Shown here one piece after another: positions 1 to 8,155 of a stretch of DNA of 64,000 bases; position 1 is the first letter of the stretch; each line of letters opens with the position of its first letter. Below the pieces are notes generated by a model. That model was not told where the DNA came from. It worked only from the letters and a program-made list of their open reading frames with translations, and did not search any database. Made by a program: the position numbers and the translations under genes. This stretch comes from an uncultured Winogradskyella sp. Its GTDB lineage: Bacteria; Bacteroidota; Bacteroidia; Flavobacteriales; Flavobacteriaceae. Location of the stretch: positions 124,001 to 188,000 of the forward strand of contig NZ_CANMIW010000006.1 in the NCBI RefSeq assembly GCF_947498005.1, read 5' to 3'.

Positions 1-317
1 TAATTAGAGGTTATAGTTGTACGATTACCGTCGTCATCATAAGTTCTTAATTCTATACCTTCAGGAAATTCTGAAAAACCAAACGCTCTATTGGAGTAAT
101 CTAACATTTTAGGACTTAACAAATTGGCTATCAACTTAACGGTATCATCAACAAATTTCGTGTATTTTAAATCTATATTATTCGCTTTACCAACAGGTTG
201 ATTTTGGTGTACACCAACCTTTTGAACCTCGTTAAAGTCGTTGGTACACGAAAAAAACAAAGTCACAACAATTGCTGTGACTAAGTTTTTAATAATATGT
301 AATTTTTGTTTTGTCAT
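1..317 (-). CDS. lptC: LptC family LPS export lipoprotein (partial, 3' end outside window)
   Basis: The first 105 residues are visible and the gene runs off the left edge of the window. The N-terminus is positively charged, then hydrophobic, ending in a cysteine (VTLFFSCTND). This looks like a lipoprotein signal with Cys24 as the lipidated residue. The following segment (PDF-like LxxP and a YSNRAFGFSEFPEGIEL stretch) fits the LptC/YrbK periplasmic bridge protein, which passes lipopolysaccharide from the LptBFG transporter to LptA. The start ATG overlaps the TAA of the upstream TPR gene (TAATG), so the two are translationally coupled. The family call rests on the N-terminal third and the typical Flavobacteriaceae neighbourhood (coaX, barrel protein, TPR protein, lptC). 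Confidence 0.7.
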   Translation of the reverse strand, partial: MTKQKLHIIKNLVTAIVVTLFFSCTNDFNEVQKVGVHQNQPVGKANNIDLKYTKFVDDTVKLIANLLSPKMLDYSNRAFGFSEFPEGIELRTYDDDGNRTTITSN

Positions 318-1687
318 TAAACTTTTGGAACCGTTACTGAGCGACCTATCCAACATCCTATTTTAATTACAGTACCTGAACAGCTACAAGAAAATATATC
401 TGATTTAGATGGCGCACTTGCTCTATAACTTGCTGCTGTTTTAGCTGCTGCAGATCTTAATCTACCATCAACTCTACCAGCTTTTTCAGCTTCATTAGCT
501 GCTAACCAAAATACAGCTCTTTTATTAAAGTTGGTATCTCCACAGTTATTTGCACTTTTAGCATACATTGCTGCTATAGCCAAATAAGGTGATCCATCCG
601 AAGGATTTAATTTTAAAGCCTCCATGTAATACTGTCTTGCTCTACTATAACTTCCCTTAGCCTTTAATTGTTGTGCTAAACCTTTATATAATTTTGCCTT
701 TTTTAAAGGATCTGTAGATAAAGCAATTGTTTGATCTACGTATTTTTGCTCACCAGTTAATACATATAAGTAATATGCCGTATCTGCACTAGGCTCAATA
801 GTATTTTTCTGTTGTACTAATTTTAAGAATAATGGATCTTCTTTACATCCTTTAGCATACATTCTATTCATTGCACGTTGTAACCAAACCCCATTCTCTT
901 TATTTTCTTCAAAATCCTTTTCATATAAAGGTATTAAAACTTCACATGTTGCTCTTTCACCAAGTTTTTGATCCATACTTGGTAGAATTTTAGTTTCAAA
1001 AGCATTAATGTAAGATTCGTAACTTGCTTTACGATTAGCCTCTTTTTTAGTTAGTGTTCCTCCTGCTTCTTCTTTAGCCGCATACTTATTTAACTTAACT
1101 GTATTAGACTCAATAATTCCTTCAATAATTTCGTTTACATCATCATACTTATCAAACATCTGCTGCGCTGTAAGTTTTTGTGTATCATATAAATCTACTG
1201 CTAATGAAAAGTAAGAATATAATCCTTTAGCGTCACTAAAGTTTTTAGCATCCTTTGTGTAAGCTTCATCAAACATAGCATATACTTGCTCATCAGTCTT
1301 ATTCAATTCTTTCTTGTACTTATAAGCTAAATTCGCCTTATCAACCAAAACGTCTGCAAGATCATATTTAGACTCAAAATGCTCTCTACTTTGATCGTGT
1401 AATAACATTAAATCATTGATATGAGCCACTTGCTCTTCACCTGTAGAGTTTTTAATTTTATGTGTTAAGATTTTTTCTCCATGTGCATAAATCGCTCTAT
1501 TAAATTTAGGGCACATTTCTCTTACTATTTTCCAAGGACCATAGGCATCATCATATTTTTTACTTTTTACGTAACCGTCAAAAAGCGAAAGATTCGTCAT
1601 GCATTCTTCCTGGCTATCATCTTGAGCAAAGCTCAAGTTAACACTCATAAAAAGGGCTAATACCAGTATTGTAATTCTCGTTTTCAT
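317..1687 (-). CDS. secreted tetratricopeptide-repeat protein
   Basis: A 456-residue protein with a clear Sec signal peptide (about residues 1-21, cleavage after SFA). The rest is helical and fits degenerate TPR repeats. The best one is near residues 335-385, where KAKGSYSRARQYYMEALKLN and the following P-S-D-G-S-P-Y-L-A-I-A have the TPR pattern of alternating small and aromatic residues. It probably acts in the periplasm or at the inner face of the outer membrane as a protein-interaction scaffold; the exact partner is unknown. The C-terminus has three cysteines in a short stretch (SCSCSG, GCW). It lies between a beta-barrel protein and lptC, with a 1-bp overlap to lptC and 16 bp to the upstream gene, so the cluster is one operon. 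Confidence 0.75.
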   Translation of the reverse strand: MKTRITILVLALFMSVNLSFAQDDSQEECMTNLSLFDGYVKSKKYDDAYGPWKIVREMCPKFNRAIYAHGEKILTHKIKNSTGEEQVAHINDLMLLHDQSREHFESKYDLADVLVDKANLAYKYKKELNKTDEQVYAMFDEAYTKDAKNFSDAKGLYSYFSLAVDLYDTQKLTAQQMFDKYDDVNEIIEGIIESNTVKLNKYAAKEEAGGTLTKKEANRKASYESYINAFETKILPSMDQKLGERATCEVLIPLYEKDFEENKENGVWLQRAMNRMYAKGCKEDPLFLKLVQQKNTIEPSADTAYYLYVLTGEQKYVDQTIALSTDPLKKAKLYKGLAQQLKAKGSYSRARQYYMEALKLNPSDGSPYLAIAAMYAKSANNCGDTNFNKRAVFWLAANEAEKAGRVDGRLRSAAAKTAASYRASAPSKSDIFSCSCSGTVIKIGCWIGRSVTVPKV

Positions 1688-1703
1688 TTTTAAGTTAATT
1701 TTA

Positions 1704-3023
1704 TTAGTAATACTTTTTTTGTTGAAACCATCTAGAGTTTAAAGATAAACTAACATTAAAGTTTACAAAATTCTCTAAGATTAAATTTTTCTCTGTTGTT
1801 CCTCTTCTTCCAAATTCTAAACCTAAATTAGCATTAGAAAACAAATTTCGAGCTCCAACTGGTAAACCTAGTCCAAAAGATATGCCAAACTCATTTATTG
1901 GCTCATCTTTTATAACTAAACCTGTGTTTTCAAATTTAACTCCTGCTCTATAAACTACACGATTAAAATAACCCGAGAAAGCATTATACTTAGGAATATA
2001 GAATCCTCCAAGTGAAAATTGAGAACCATCTTGATAGGTTGTTGATGTATCAGAAAAAACGGGATTAGAAAATTCACTAGTATTTAAAAATGTATATTCT
2101 GCTCCTACAAACCAAGATTTTGGTTGACCAACTCCTGCTCCAAACGTAAAACGAGAAGGTAAGGTAAGCTCTGTATTTTTAAGATTCTCAGCTTCTAAAT
2201 CAGCTTCAATAACATTCGAAATCCTAGTGACATTATATTCGGTATCTAAGGTCACTGTTGAAAACGTTCTTTCATTTTCAGATTGCAACTCACTCCCTGG
2301 AGCGTATGTTGCTGTTGTAGACAATTCTAATTTATCCGTAATCATGGTTTTATAAGCTAAACCAAAATTTAAGTTTAATCCTCGTAAATCCGATCTATTG
2401 AATTCTCTAGTTTGATACTGAGCAATAGTTCCTTCGTTCGTATATGCTATTTCTACTGCCGTATTCTGAATATTACCAAAATTATAGTTAAAATCCACAC
2501 CAATACTTAGTTTATCCGTTACCTGATACCCTAAGCCTCCAAAAACCTTATTAATTCCGCCTTCACCATTATAACGATTTAATACATCACCATCATCATC
2601 AACATCATTTAATCTGTAACCTACAGATGTATAAGGCAATATACCAAACCCAACACCAAACTTACCTATTGGAATAGATAGAGCTAGATAATCAAAAATT
2701 GTACTGTTTGTTTTAGCTTTTTCAGAATCGCTATTTAAAGTACTATTAGAGGCCGTACCAGCTACAGAAAATTTAATTGGTCTACTTTCTCCGTTGAAGG
2801 GATTAGCGTCAATATTTTTGCCAGCGTAAGAAGCAGGATTTCTTAAATTCAAATGAATACTATCCAAGTAAACTCCCATTTCTCCCATGCTTCGGTTTTC
2901 AACTGTACCTCTAAACTTTAAACTCCCAATTCCATAAAATGAATATGGAGAACCTGTTCCTTGTTGAGAAAAAACAGAAGAACTAATAATTGTAATACAA
3001 ATTACAATGAATCGTTTTATCAT
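1704..3023 (-). CDS. outer membrane beta-barrel protein (FadL/PorV-like, uncharacterised)
   Basis: A 439-residue protein with a signal peptide (cleavage after SSVFS, then QQGTGSPYSFYGIG). The remainder is built from alternating amphipathic strands and glycine/aromatic turns typical of outer membrane barrels. The sequence ends in aromatic residues (SRWFQQKKYY), as is common for barrel termini. The early NPASYAG segment resembles the NPA motif of FadL-like and PorV-like barrels. A role in uptake or secretion cannot be decided from the sequence. Its ATG shares one base with the coaX stop codon, so the two genes are co-transcribed. Confidence 0.65.
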   Translation of the reverse strand: MIKRFIVICITIISSSVFSQQGTGSPYSFYGIGSLKFRGTVENRSMGEMGVYLDSIHLNLRNPASYAGKNIDANPFNGESRPIKFSVAGTASNSTLNSDSEKAKTNSTIFDYLALSIPIGKFGVGFGILPYTSVGYRLNDVDDDGDVLNRYNGEGGINKVFGGLGYQVTDKLSIGVDFNYNFGNIQNTAVEIAYTNEGTIAQYQTREFNRSDLRGLNLNFGLAYKTMITDKLELSTTATYAPGSELQSENERTFSTVTLDTEYNVTRISNVIEADLEAENLKNTELTLPSRFTFGAGVGQPKSWFVGAEYTFLNTSEFSNPVFSDTSTTYQDGSQFSLGGFYIPKYNAFSGYFNRVVYRAGVKFENTGLVIKDEPINEFGISFGLGLPVGARNLFSNANLGLEFGRRGTTEKNLILENFVNFNVSLSLNSRWFQQKKYY

Positions 3024-3751
3024 TATTTTGAATTATATTCGAGTATAAAATCCAAACCTTCCAAAAGAAAATTTGAATTCGCAAATATGGTATTTTTTAA
3101 TTGGTTTGACAAAAATTTGGTATCTCCTCCTGTTAAAATAACTGTTAAATCCGAATAATCAGCCATATATTGATCAATTATTCCATCTATTTCCTTAATT
3201 ACTCCGAAAATGACACCAGAATGAATTGATGATTCTGTGGAGTCACCAATAATATTTTCTGGCATTTTAGAATCTAACAATGGAAGGTTTGCTGTTAAAT
3301 TATTTAAAGTTTTATAACGCAACCTTATTCCTGGAGAAATTGCACCACCCAAATATTCATTATCTGTATTTACAAAATCGTAAGTTATGCATGTACCAGC
3401 ATCTATAATTAAAACATTATTATTAGGAAACTGATCTGCAGAAGCACTAGCCAAAGCCATACGATCTACACCTAAAGTTTGAGGTGTAGCATACCTATTC
3501 TTATATGGCATTTTTGTCCTTGAGCTAAGTTCAATAACTGGCATATCAGTTTTTATAACTTCAATATCAGTTTTTGACAAAAAACCAACCGATGAAATAA
3601 TGGCATTATCTACTTTTGGGTAACTTTTTTTGAGCTTTTTATATTGTTTTTTGAACTCATTCAGCTCAAAACTCAGTTTACACATTAAATTTTTGCTATT
3701 AAAAACAGCAAACTTAACGTACGTATTTCCCACATCTACAATAAGATTCAT
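3023..3751 (-). CDS. coaX: type III pantothenate kinase
   Basis: This 242-residue enzyme phosphorylates pantothenate with ATP, the first step of coenzyme A synthesis. The ASKHA-fold phosphate motif DVGNTYVKFAVF is at residues 5-16. GVDRMALA and IIDAGTCITYDF, the two other signature blocks of CoaX, follow in the middle. The reading frame is open 24 codons further upstream, but translation is placed at the ATG at 3751 because the conserved N-terminus MNLIVDVGNT begins there. The extra codons would also run into the promoter region of tRNA-Phe. It is the first gene of the minus-strand envelope operon and is divergent from the tRNA. Confidence 0.93.
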   Translation of the reverse strand: MNLIVDVGNTYVKFAVFNSKNLMCKLSFELNEFKKQYKKLKKSYPKVDNAIISSVGFLSKTDIEVIKTDMPVIELSSRTKMPYKNRYATPQTLGVDRMALASASADQFPNNNVLIIDAGTCITYDFVNTDNEYLGGAISPGIRLRYKTLNNLTANLPLLDSKMPENIIGDSTESSIHSGVIFGVIKEIDGIIDQYMADYSDLTVILTGGDTKFLSNQLKNTIFANSNFLLEGLDFILEYNSK

Positions 3752-3802
3752 ATGTATTTTATATTTTACAAATTTATAAAATGAAATTTTAGTAAATTCT
3801 TT

Positions 3803-3832
3803 TTGTGAATAATAAAAATGCATTTATATTTG
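3803..3832 (+). promoter_or_regulatory. Bacteroidota-type promoter of tRNA-Phe
   Basis: TTG at 3803-3805 and TATATTTG at 3825-3832 are separated by 19 bp. This matches the known Flavobacterium/Bacteroides vegetative consensus (TTG, 17-23 bp, TAnnTTTG). The predicted start point lies about 7 bp downstream, some 15 bp before the mature tRNA. Confidence 0.75.
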
Positions 3833-3853
3833 CACCCGCTTAATTAAGCAATT

Positions 3854-3929
3854 GGTGCCTTAGCTCAGTTGGTAGAGCAAAGGACTGAAAATCCTTGTGT
3901 CCCTGGTTCGATTCCTGGAGGCACCACCA
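3854..3929 (+). tRNA. tRNA-Phe (GAA), CCA encoded
   Basis: The full cloverleaf can be drawn. The acceptor stem GGTGCCT pairs with AGGCACC, the D-loop is AGTTGGTAGAG, the anticodon loop CTGAAAA carries GAA, and the T-arm is CCTGGTTCGATTCCTGG. A discriminator A and an encoded CCA (3927-3929) follow. The last 15 bases are duplicated at 29629-29643, which marks the gene as the attachment site of the downstream island. The gene itself stays complete on the left side. Confidence 0.97.
3915..3929. repeat. attL core of the island (3' end of tRNA-Phe)
   Basis: CTGGAGGCACCACCA is identical to 29629-29643. The identity stops exactly at the end of the tRNA CCA on both copies. This is the usual result of integrase-mediated insertion into a tRNA 3' end. 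Confidence 0.9.
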
Positions 3930-3933
3930 CCTA

Positions 3934-3977
3934 AACCTGTAACTATCTATTTATTAGAATGTTGCAGGTTTTTTGGT
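3934..3977 (+). terminator. terminator of tRNA-Phe, supplied by the island
   Basis: AACCTGTAAC (3934-3943) pairs with GTTGCAGGTT (3961-3970), with one G-U pair, and is followed by a T-rich tract. It sits just inside attL and replaces the original tRNA terminator, which insertion displaced to 29646. Confidence 0.6.
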
Positions 3978-3996
3978 TTTAAGAGATACAACATTA

Positions 3997-4004
3997 GGGA
4001 CAAC
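3997..4004 (+). other. putative integrase arm site, left end
   Basis: GGGACAAC, about 70 bp inside attL, is the same octamer that occurs twice beside attR in the same orientation. Short repeats at both ends of an integrative element are typical of the arm-binding N-terminal domain of tyrosine integrases. Confidence 0.5.
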
Positions 4005-4048
4005 TTAATTCTAATATATCAGATTAAGAAAATAATTTCAAGTGCTGG

Positions 4049-5182
4049 TTAACCGAGAATACTACTTAGCTTAAACATTGGTAAATACATTGCAATTAAA
4101 ATAAAACCTACAAATAAGCCTACAAATAAAATAATTATTGGCTCCATAACTGTAGATAACAATTTTGAGCGTTGTTGAACTTTAGAATTATATTGCATAT
4201 TTAACCTTTCGAACATCAATTCTGTCTGATTAGTCTCCTCAGCCACTTTAACTAAAGCAACCATTTTAGCGTCAAACAACTTATGTTGATCTAGACAATC
4301 ACTTAAAGCATCTCCAATTAATAATTGTTGCTCAACTTTTTCTAAAGCATATGACAATGGATAAAAATCAATCATTTGCTTAACTAAAGTTATGCTCTTA
4401 ACAATTGGGACTTTTGATGCTGCCAACAAAGAAATTGCTTGAGAAAATTGAGACAAATAAACCGTTTCAACGAAATTACCAACAAATGGAATCTTAGCAA
4501 CTATAGAGTCCATTAATTTTTTGAACCATTTTTTTTTACTCAATACCATTTTAGCCAAAAGCATTATCATAAAAAATACTAAGATTAACCAACCATAAGT
4601 ATTAATAAAACTTGATATATTAACCACAAAAACTGTAATAGCTGGTAGCTCTACATTTTGCTGCTTGAAAATATCTTCAAACATAGGCACCACAAATTGC
4701 AGCATAAAAACCACTACCAAAATCGCAGTAGTTAAGATAATTATCGGATAGGTCAAAGCATTGATAAGGTGTTTTCGCTGTTCATTTTTTCTATTGTAAA
4801 ATTCCCCTAACTGTTCAGTGATTTTAGATAAGGTTCCCGTTTCTTCACCTATTTTTAATGAATAATATTCGTAGTCCGAAAACCTATTTCTATCTTTAAT
4901 AGAACTGGACAAACTTTGACCAGCAACAATACCATCAATCACAGATTGCAATTCTGAATTGTTTTTTTTATTCTTATAAGATGTCTTTATTAGGTCTAAT
5001 GCTTGTTTTAGGCTAATACCTGCATTAAGCAATACACTTAATTCGGTATAAAAATCTTCTTTTATTTTATTAGAAAACGGTTTTTTAAAAACAATAACCT
5101 CTTTCTCTAAAAAAGATAGAGAACTTTTTTGCCCTTTAACGGCAACATCTTGCTTATTTATATTTTCTAGCCGAAATGCCAC
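4049..5182 (-). CDS. gspF: type II secretion/type IV pilus inner-membrane platform protein (GspF/PilC)
   Basis: A 377-residue polytopic membrane protein that anchors the assembly ATPase and the nascent pseudopilus. Two T2SSF domains are visible, one about residues 40-165 and the other about 240-365. The signature KIGEETGTL lies in the first and KVAEETNQT in the second. Transmembrane segments lie around 140-165, 195-215 and 350-372. The length is close to the family norm of about 400. The start is a GTG that shares its G with the TAG of the upstream prepilin gene; no early ATG exists. It is the last gene of the minus-strand secretion operon; its ATPase partner (gspE) is encoded 15 kb away in the plus-strand operon. 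Confidence 0.9.
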   Translation of the reverse strand: MAFRLENINKQDVAVKGQKSSLSFLEKEVIVFKKPFSNKIKEDFYTELSVLLNAGISLKQALDLIKTSYKNKKNNSELQSVIDGIVAGQSLSSSIKDRNRFSDYEYYSLKIGEETGTLSKITEQLGEFYNRKNEQRKHLINALTYPIIILTTAILVVVFMLQFVVPMFEDIFKQQNVELPAITVFVVNISSFINTYGWLILVFFMIMLLAKMVLSKKKWFKKLMDSIVAKIPFVGNFVETVYLSQFSQAISLLAASKVPIVKSITLVKQMIDFYPLSYALEKVEQQLLIGDALSDCLDQHKLFDAKMVALVKVAEETNQTELMFERLNMQYNSKVQQRSKLLSTVMEPIIILFVGLFVGFILIAMYLPMFKLSSILG

Positions 5183-5640
5183 TAATTAATAAATTGGAAT
5201 GCATCATTTCGTTTAAAAACAAATATTTTTTGATCTTTAAACTGCTCTGATAATGTTATTTTGACCGCATCAACCTTTCCTCTACTCACTTCAATACCAT
5301 TAAAAAAAAACAAGGTTTGATCTATCTTTATATTTAATGTATCTTCATCTTTTAAGACAAAGTCTGGCGTAATTCTATATAAAGTAGAATCAATTTCGTT
5401 TTTTAATTTTATCTCATTTTCTTTTTCATTAAACCTTATTGAATTATACTTATTAAAATCCACCCATAAGGCTTGTTCCAAATGATTAAATTCAGTTTTT
5501 AAACTAAAGTTTTTTTGAATTGACGACATATGCCTTTGTACCATAGACAAAACAGTAAAGGCTAGACCAATAACTATAGTAGAAATAATCATCACTATTA
5601 CCATTTCATTTAATGTAAATGCTTTAAGCTTAGTTTTCAT
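5182..5640 (-). CDS. prepilin-like protein (minor pseudopilin, GspJ-like)
   Basis: A 152-residue protein with a short positive leader and a class III prepilin signal. KLKAFTLNEMVIVM gives cleavage between Ala and Phe, Glu at +5, and a hydrophobic helix of about 20 residues. The remaining 110 residues form a small soluble head rich in beta-strand patterns. Position in the operon and size suggest the GspJ-type minor pseudopilin, but the head gives no firm family match. Ala instead of Gly at -1 is unusual and is shared with two sister prepilins of this island. It overlaps the upstream prepilin gene by 11 bp. Confidence 0.65.
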   Translation of the reverse strand: MKTKLKAFTLNEMVIVMIISTIVIGLAFTVLSMVQRHMSSIQKNFSLKTEFNHLEQALWVDFNKYNSIRFNEKENEIKLKNEIDSTLYRITPDFVLKDEDTLNIKIDQTLFFFNGIEVSRGKVDAVKITLSEQFKDQKIFVFKRNDAFQFIN

Positions 5641-5962
5641 TTTTATAAATTTCTTTTTCTAAAACTTTTTTAGTAGTTTCATTAGTAGCTGTTATACTAT
5701 AGAAGCTCGAATTAGAAATAGACTCAACAACAATAATCCAATTCTCATAATTCTCATAAAATGGTAATTCTATTTTAGCACTTTTATACAAATATTCGGT
5801 TTCATTTAATTTGGCATTTATAGCTCTTGTACTGTTTTTAATGCTGCTAGAAAATAAATTATTTAAAATCATACTTGCTACCATAAAAATAACCATAATC
5901 AATACTGTAGCAACCAGTGTCTCTATTAACGTCGATGCCTTGACTTTTCTCAGTATAACCAT
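5630..5962 (-). CDS. prepilin-like protein (minor pseudopilin, GspI-like)
   Basis: A 110-residue protein starting with a prepilin leader, KVKASTLIETLVATV. Predicted cleavage is after Ala, giving Ser at +1 and Glu at +5, then a long hydrophobic helix. The ASTLIETLVA pattern resembles GspI/PilV N-termini (TLLEVLVA). The head domain is short, as in GspI. The gene overlaps the neighbours on both sides (13 bp and 11 bp), so it is translated from one transcript with them. The GspI assignment rests on the leader and on gene order. Confidence 0.65.
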   Translation of the reverse strand: MVILRKVKASTLIETLVATVLIMVIFMVASMILNNLFSSSIKNSTRAINAKLNETEYLYKSAKIELPFYENYENWIIVVESISNSSFYSITATNETTKKVLEKEIYKNEN

Positions 5963-7209
5963 TTAGCAATTCCTTTAGTTGACTTTTCTAATGGAAAACT
6001 CACAAATTCCGATTCTAGCTCATAACTACTAATTCTGGCATTATAAAGATGGTTTTGGTATATAGATCCTTTTTCTTTTATAATAAAATTATCAGTGTAG
6101 ACCGTCCCAAAAACAGTACCTCTTAATTCTAGGTTTTGTTCACAATAAACAACACCTCTAATAATAGCATTAGGGTTCACTCTTATTTGTGAATCGTAGT
6201 TTGTAGACGTATTTTTTCCTAAGGCCAAAACATTACCTTTTATTTCGGAATAATCATCTATAAAAATCCAATTTGCATCCTTTGGCTCGTCTTCTATATT
6301 ATCATTGTGCAAAACGAGAGAAGAAGGATATTCTAATCTTACATTTTTTTCTATGTTAATATGCTCTGATGCAAATGCCTGAAAACTCCCAACAACATTG
6401 TTTTTAACCACAATCCTGGGTGCAATTAAAATAATATCAGTTAATTTTGCTGTTTCGGTTACCGTTATTTTAGATTCTGATTGAATTATAATTTGCCCAA
6501 CAATGCTTATTTCAGAAAGTACAATTTCTGAGTTATTATAAATTAGTTTTAGGGGCTTTCTAAAAGAATTTATATGTTTTTTAGAAGCATTTAAATTAAT
6601 ATATTCAATACTATTATTGTTAAAAATACTACTTGTACTAATAGCTGTTAAATAACTTAAAAAATCCATATCTATTTTAGGAAACGACGTAATAGTAGAA
6701 CTATTTCCATAGATATAATTTCCATTATAATAGGATACTCCTGCTATGTTTCCTGGTTTCACTCCTCGCTTTGGTAATAAAGCTCTACCTTCTATTTTAG
6801 TGTTACCAACTAAAACCATAGGCTTATTGTTATCAACAAGCATTAATGCTGTCACATTTAATTTTCCTCTTTTAGCCCCAACGAGGGCGATTTTTTCTAC
6901 TTCCAAACTTTTAATTTTCGCTTTAGAGATTACTTTCTCAAAAGTTCCCCAATAGCTCTTATGTACTTTTACCGATTTATAATCATCGGTATTAAGTTGT
7001 ATTGAAATAGTATCATAAACCCGACTCTCATTTTGAAGTAAGTGAGAAATACCTCTATCTGCCAACCCAACAGATTCTATTGCATGATCTGTTTTTATTC
7101 TAAATTGCTTATAAACATGAATTAAAATAATAAAAGAAGATAATAGCAATGCAATAATTACCACAATAAATGTAACTAACTGCAACGAACCTGCTTTAAG
7201 CTTTATCAT
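5950..7209 (-). CDS. large pseudopilin-like tip protein with beta-helix-like head (GspK/PilX position)
   Basis: A 419-residue protein with a prepilin-like N-terminus, KLKAGSLQLVTF, followed by about 22 hydrophobic residues. If cleavage follows Gly, residue +5 is Val and not Glu. Loss of Glu+5 is known for GspK, the pseudopilus tip protein. From about residue 210 the sequence is a run of short beta-strand repeats with I/V periodicity (for example KITVTETAKLTDIILIAPRI), suggestive of a right-handed beta-helix or bactofilin-like head. That is unlike the classical GspK fold. Start: ATG at 7209 is preferred over the GTG at 7212. It lies 2 bp after the upstream gene. Confidence 0.55.
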   Translation of the reverse strand: MIKLKAGSLQLVTFIVVIIALLLSSFIILIHVYKQFRIKTDHAIESVGLADRGISHLLQNESRVYDTISIQLNTDDYKSVKVHKSYWGTFEKVISKAKIKSLEVEKIALVGAKRGKLNVTALMLVDNNKPMVLVGNTKIEGRALLPKRGVKPGNIAGVSYYNGNYIYGNSSTITSFPKIDMDFLSYLTAISTSSIFNNNSIEYINLNASKKHINSFRKPLKLIYNNSEIVLSEISIVGQIIIQSESKITVTETAKLTDIILIAPRIVVKNNVVGSFQAFASEHINIEKNVRLEYPSSLVLHNDNIEDEPKDANWIFIDDYSEIKGNVLALGKNTSTNYDSQIRVNPNAIIRGVVYCEQNLELRGTVFGTVYTDNFIIKEKGSIYQNHLYNARISSYELESEFVSFPLEKSTKGIAKWLY

Positions 7210-7211
7210 CA

Positions 7212-7670
7212 CTATTTTTTTAATTTATATCTCTTTGATTGATTTTTATAACGCACTTTAACATACCTGCTGTTGCCATAAACCAGAGTGACACTATCTT
7301 TAATTTGTCCTTTTTTAAGTAAATATTGAACATCGTCTATGTTAACAATAAATATCTGATGTTTAGATTTACCGCTCTTTATTATACCTTGATAGGTAAT
7401 ATTTTTCCACTCAACATCTCTTCTCTTTTTAATAGCCGTTTTCTTGGGTTCATTTTTAAATAACGCTCCTAAAAAAGGATCTCTGTTTTGGGTTGCAATA
7501 GAAAAGGTGTCTATTGCGGTATTAACTTTATAATCTAATTTAGCTATAAAATCTTGTTGCTTAACTTCTGGTAATTCTGGATTTAAAGCCGAAATAATCT
7601 TAAAACCGATAGTTGCCCATACAGCTGCTACAAGCACCAACAATAGGTATGTTTTCTTTTTAGTCTTCAA
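7212..7670 (-). CDS. GspC/PilP-like inner-membrane protein of the secretion machine
   Basis: A 152-residue protein with one N-terminal transmembrane segment (about residues 8-27) and a periplasmic part. The periplasmic part contains RDPFLG, the DPF motif often seen before GspC/PilP homology regions. A small beta domain with the pattern ITYQGIIKSGKSKHQIFIV, then YLLKKGQIKDS, resembles the GspC HR/PilP fold. In T2SS this protein links the platform to the secretin. It has a TTG start overlapping the upstream lipoprotein gene by 11 bp; no ATG is available before the membrane segment. The family call is by pattern, not by strong identity. Confidence 0.55.
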   Translation of the reverse strand: MKTKKKTYLLLVLVAAVWATIGFKIISALNPELPEVKQQDFIAKLDYKVNTAIDTFSIATQNRDPFLGALFKNEPKKTAIKKRRDVEWKNITYQGIIKSGKSKHQIFIVNIDDVQYLLKKGQIKDSVTLVYGNSRYVKVRYKNQSKRYKLKK

Positions 7671-8019
7671 TTATTAAATTTTGAGTTGAGTAAAGTGTTT
7701 GGTAGCCAGAATTAATAGCTTTTATTCGCCATTGATAAGTACCGATAGACAGTGTTTTGGTAAAGTTAGTAGCACTTATTAATGTGTCTTCTAAAATTCC
7801 TTCTGCCTCAATAAAACTAGGGTTAGCTATTTGTAACTGATATGTTTCTGCAAAATCTAAAGCCTCCCATGTAAAATTTACAGTTGTATCTTCTACTGAT
7901 ACATTATCTACAGGTGCTAATACATCAACTACTTCATTAGAAATATCTTCTACTTCTATGAGCTCTTCACAACTAAACAGAATAGTTAAAACAAAAAAAA
8001 CAAGTAACTTTTTAGACAT
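7660..8019 (-). CDS. small lipoprotein with fibronectin type III-like domain
   Basis: A 119-residue protein with a lipoprotein signal (LTILFSCEEL, lipidated Cys17). One beta-sandwich-like domain has the FN3-type pattern VNFTWEALDFAETYQLQIA and ends YQWRIKAI. It is the first gene of the minus-strand secretion operon. Its position suggests an outer-membrane-anchored accessory or pilotin-like factor for the secretin, but that is inference; no pilotin family is recognised. Downstream coupling to the GspC-like gene is tight (11-bp overlap). Confidence 0.6.
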   Translation of the reverse strand: MSKKLLVFFVLTILFSCEELIEVEDISNEVVDVLAPVDNVSVEDTTVNFTWEALDFAETYQLQIANPSFIEAEGILEDTLISATNFTKTLSIGTYQWRIKAINSGYQTLYSTQNLIIED

Positions 8020-8081
8020 AACAAAAAAATTTAACAGCGTATTTATTCATTAAAGTTACACCTTATGCTATTTAAAAAACT

Positions 8082-8116
8082 AAGGTTTTAGCTTAGACAA
8101 ACTAAGCAAAAACCTT
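8082..8116. promoter_or_regulatory. inverted-repeat operator candidate upstream of the minus secretion operon
   Basis: AAGGTTTTAGCTTAG (8082-8096) and CTAAGCAAAAACCTT (8102-8116) form an inverted repeat with one mismatch and a 5-bp centre. It is 63-97 bp upstream of the first ATG of the minus secretion operon and also upstream of the transposase gene. The half-site AAGGTTTTTGCTT recurs exactly at 18098-18110, in front of the plus-strand secretion operon. Confidence 0.5.
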
Positions 8117-8155
8117 AATCCTAAAAACCATTTTATCTATAGGTTAACACTTCAC

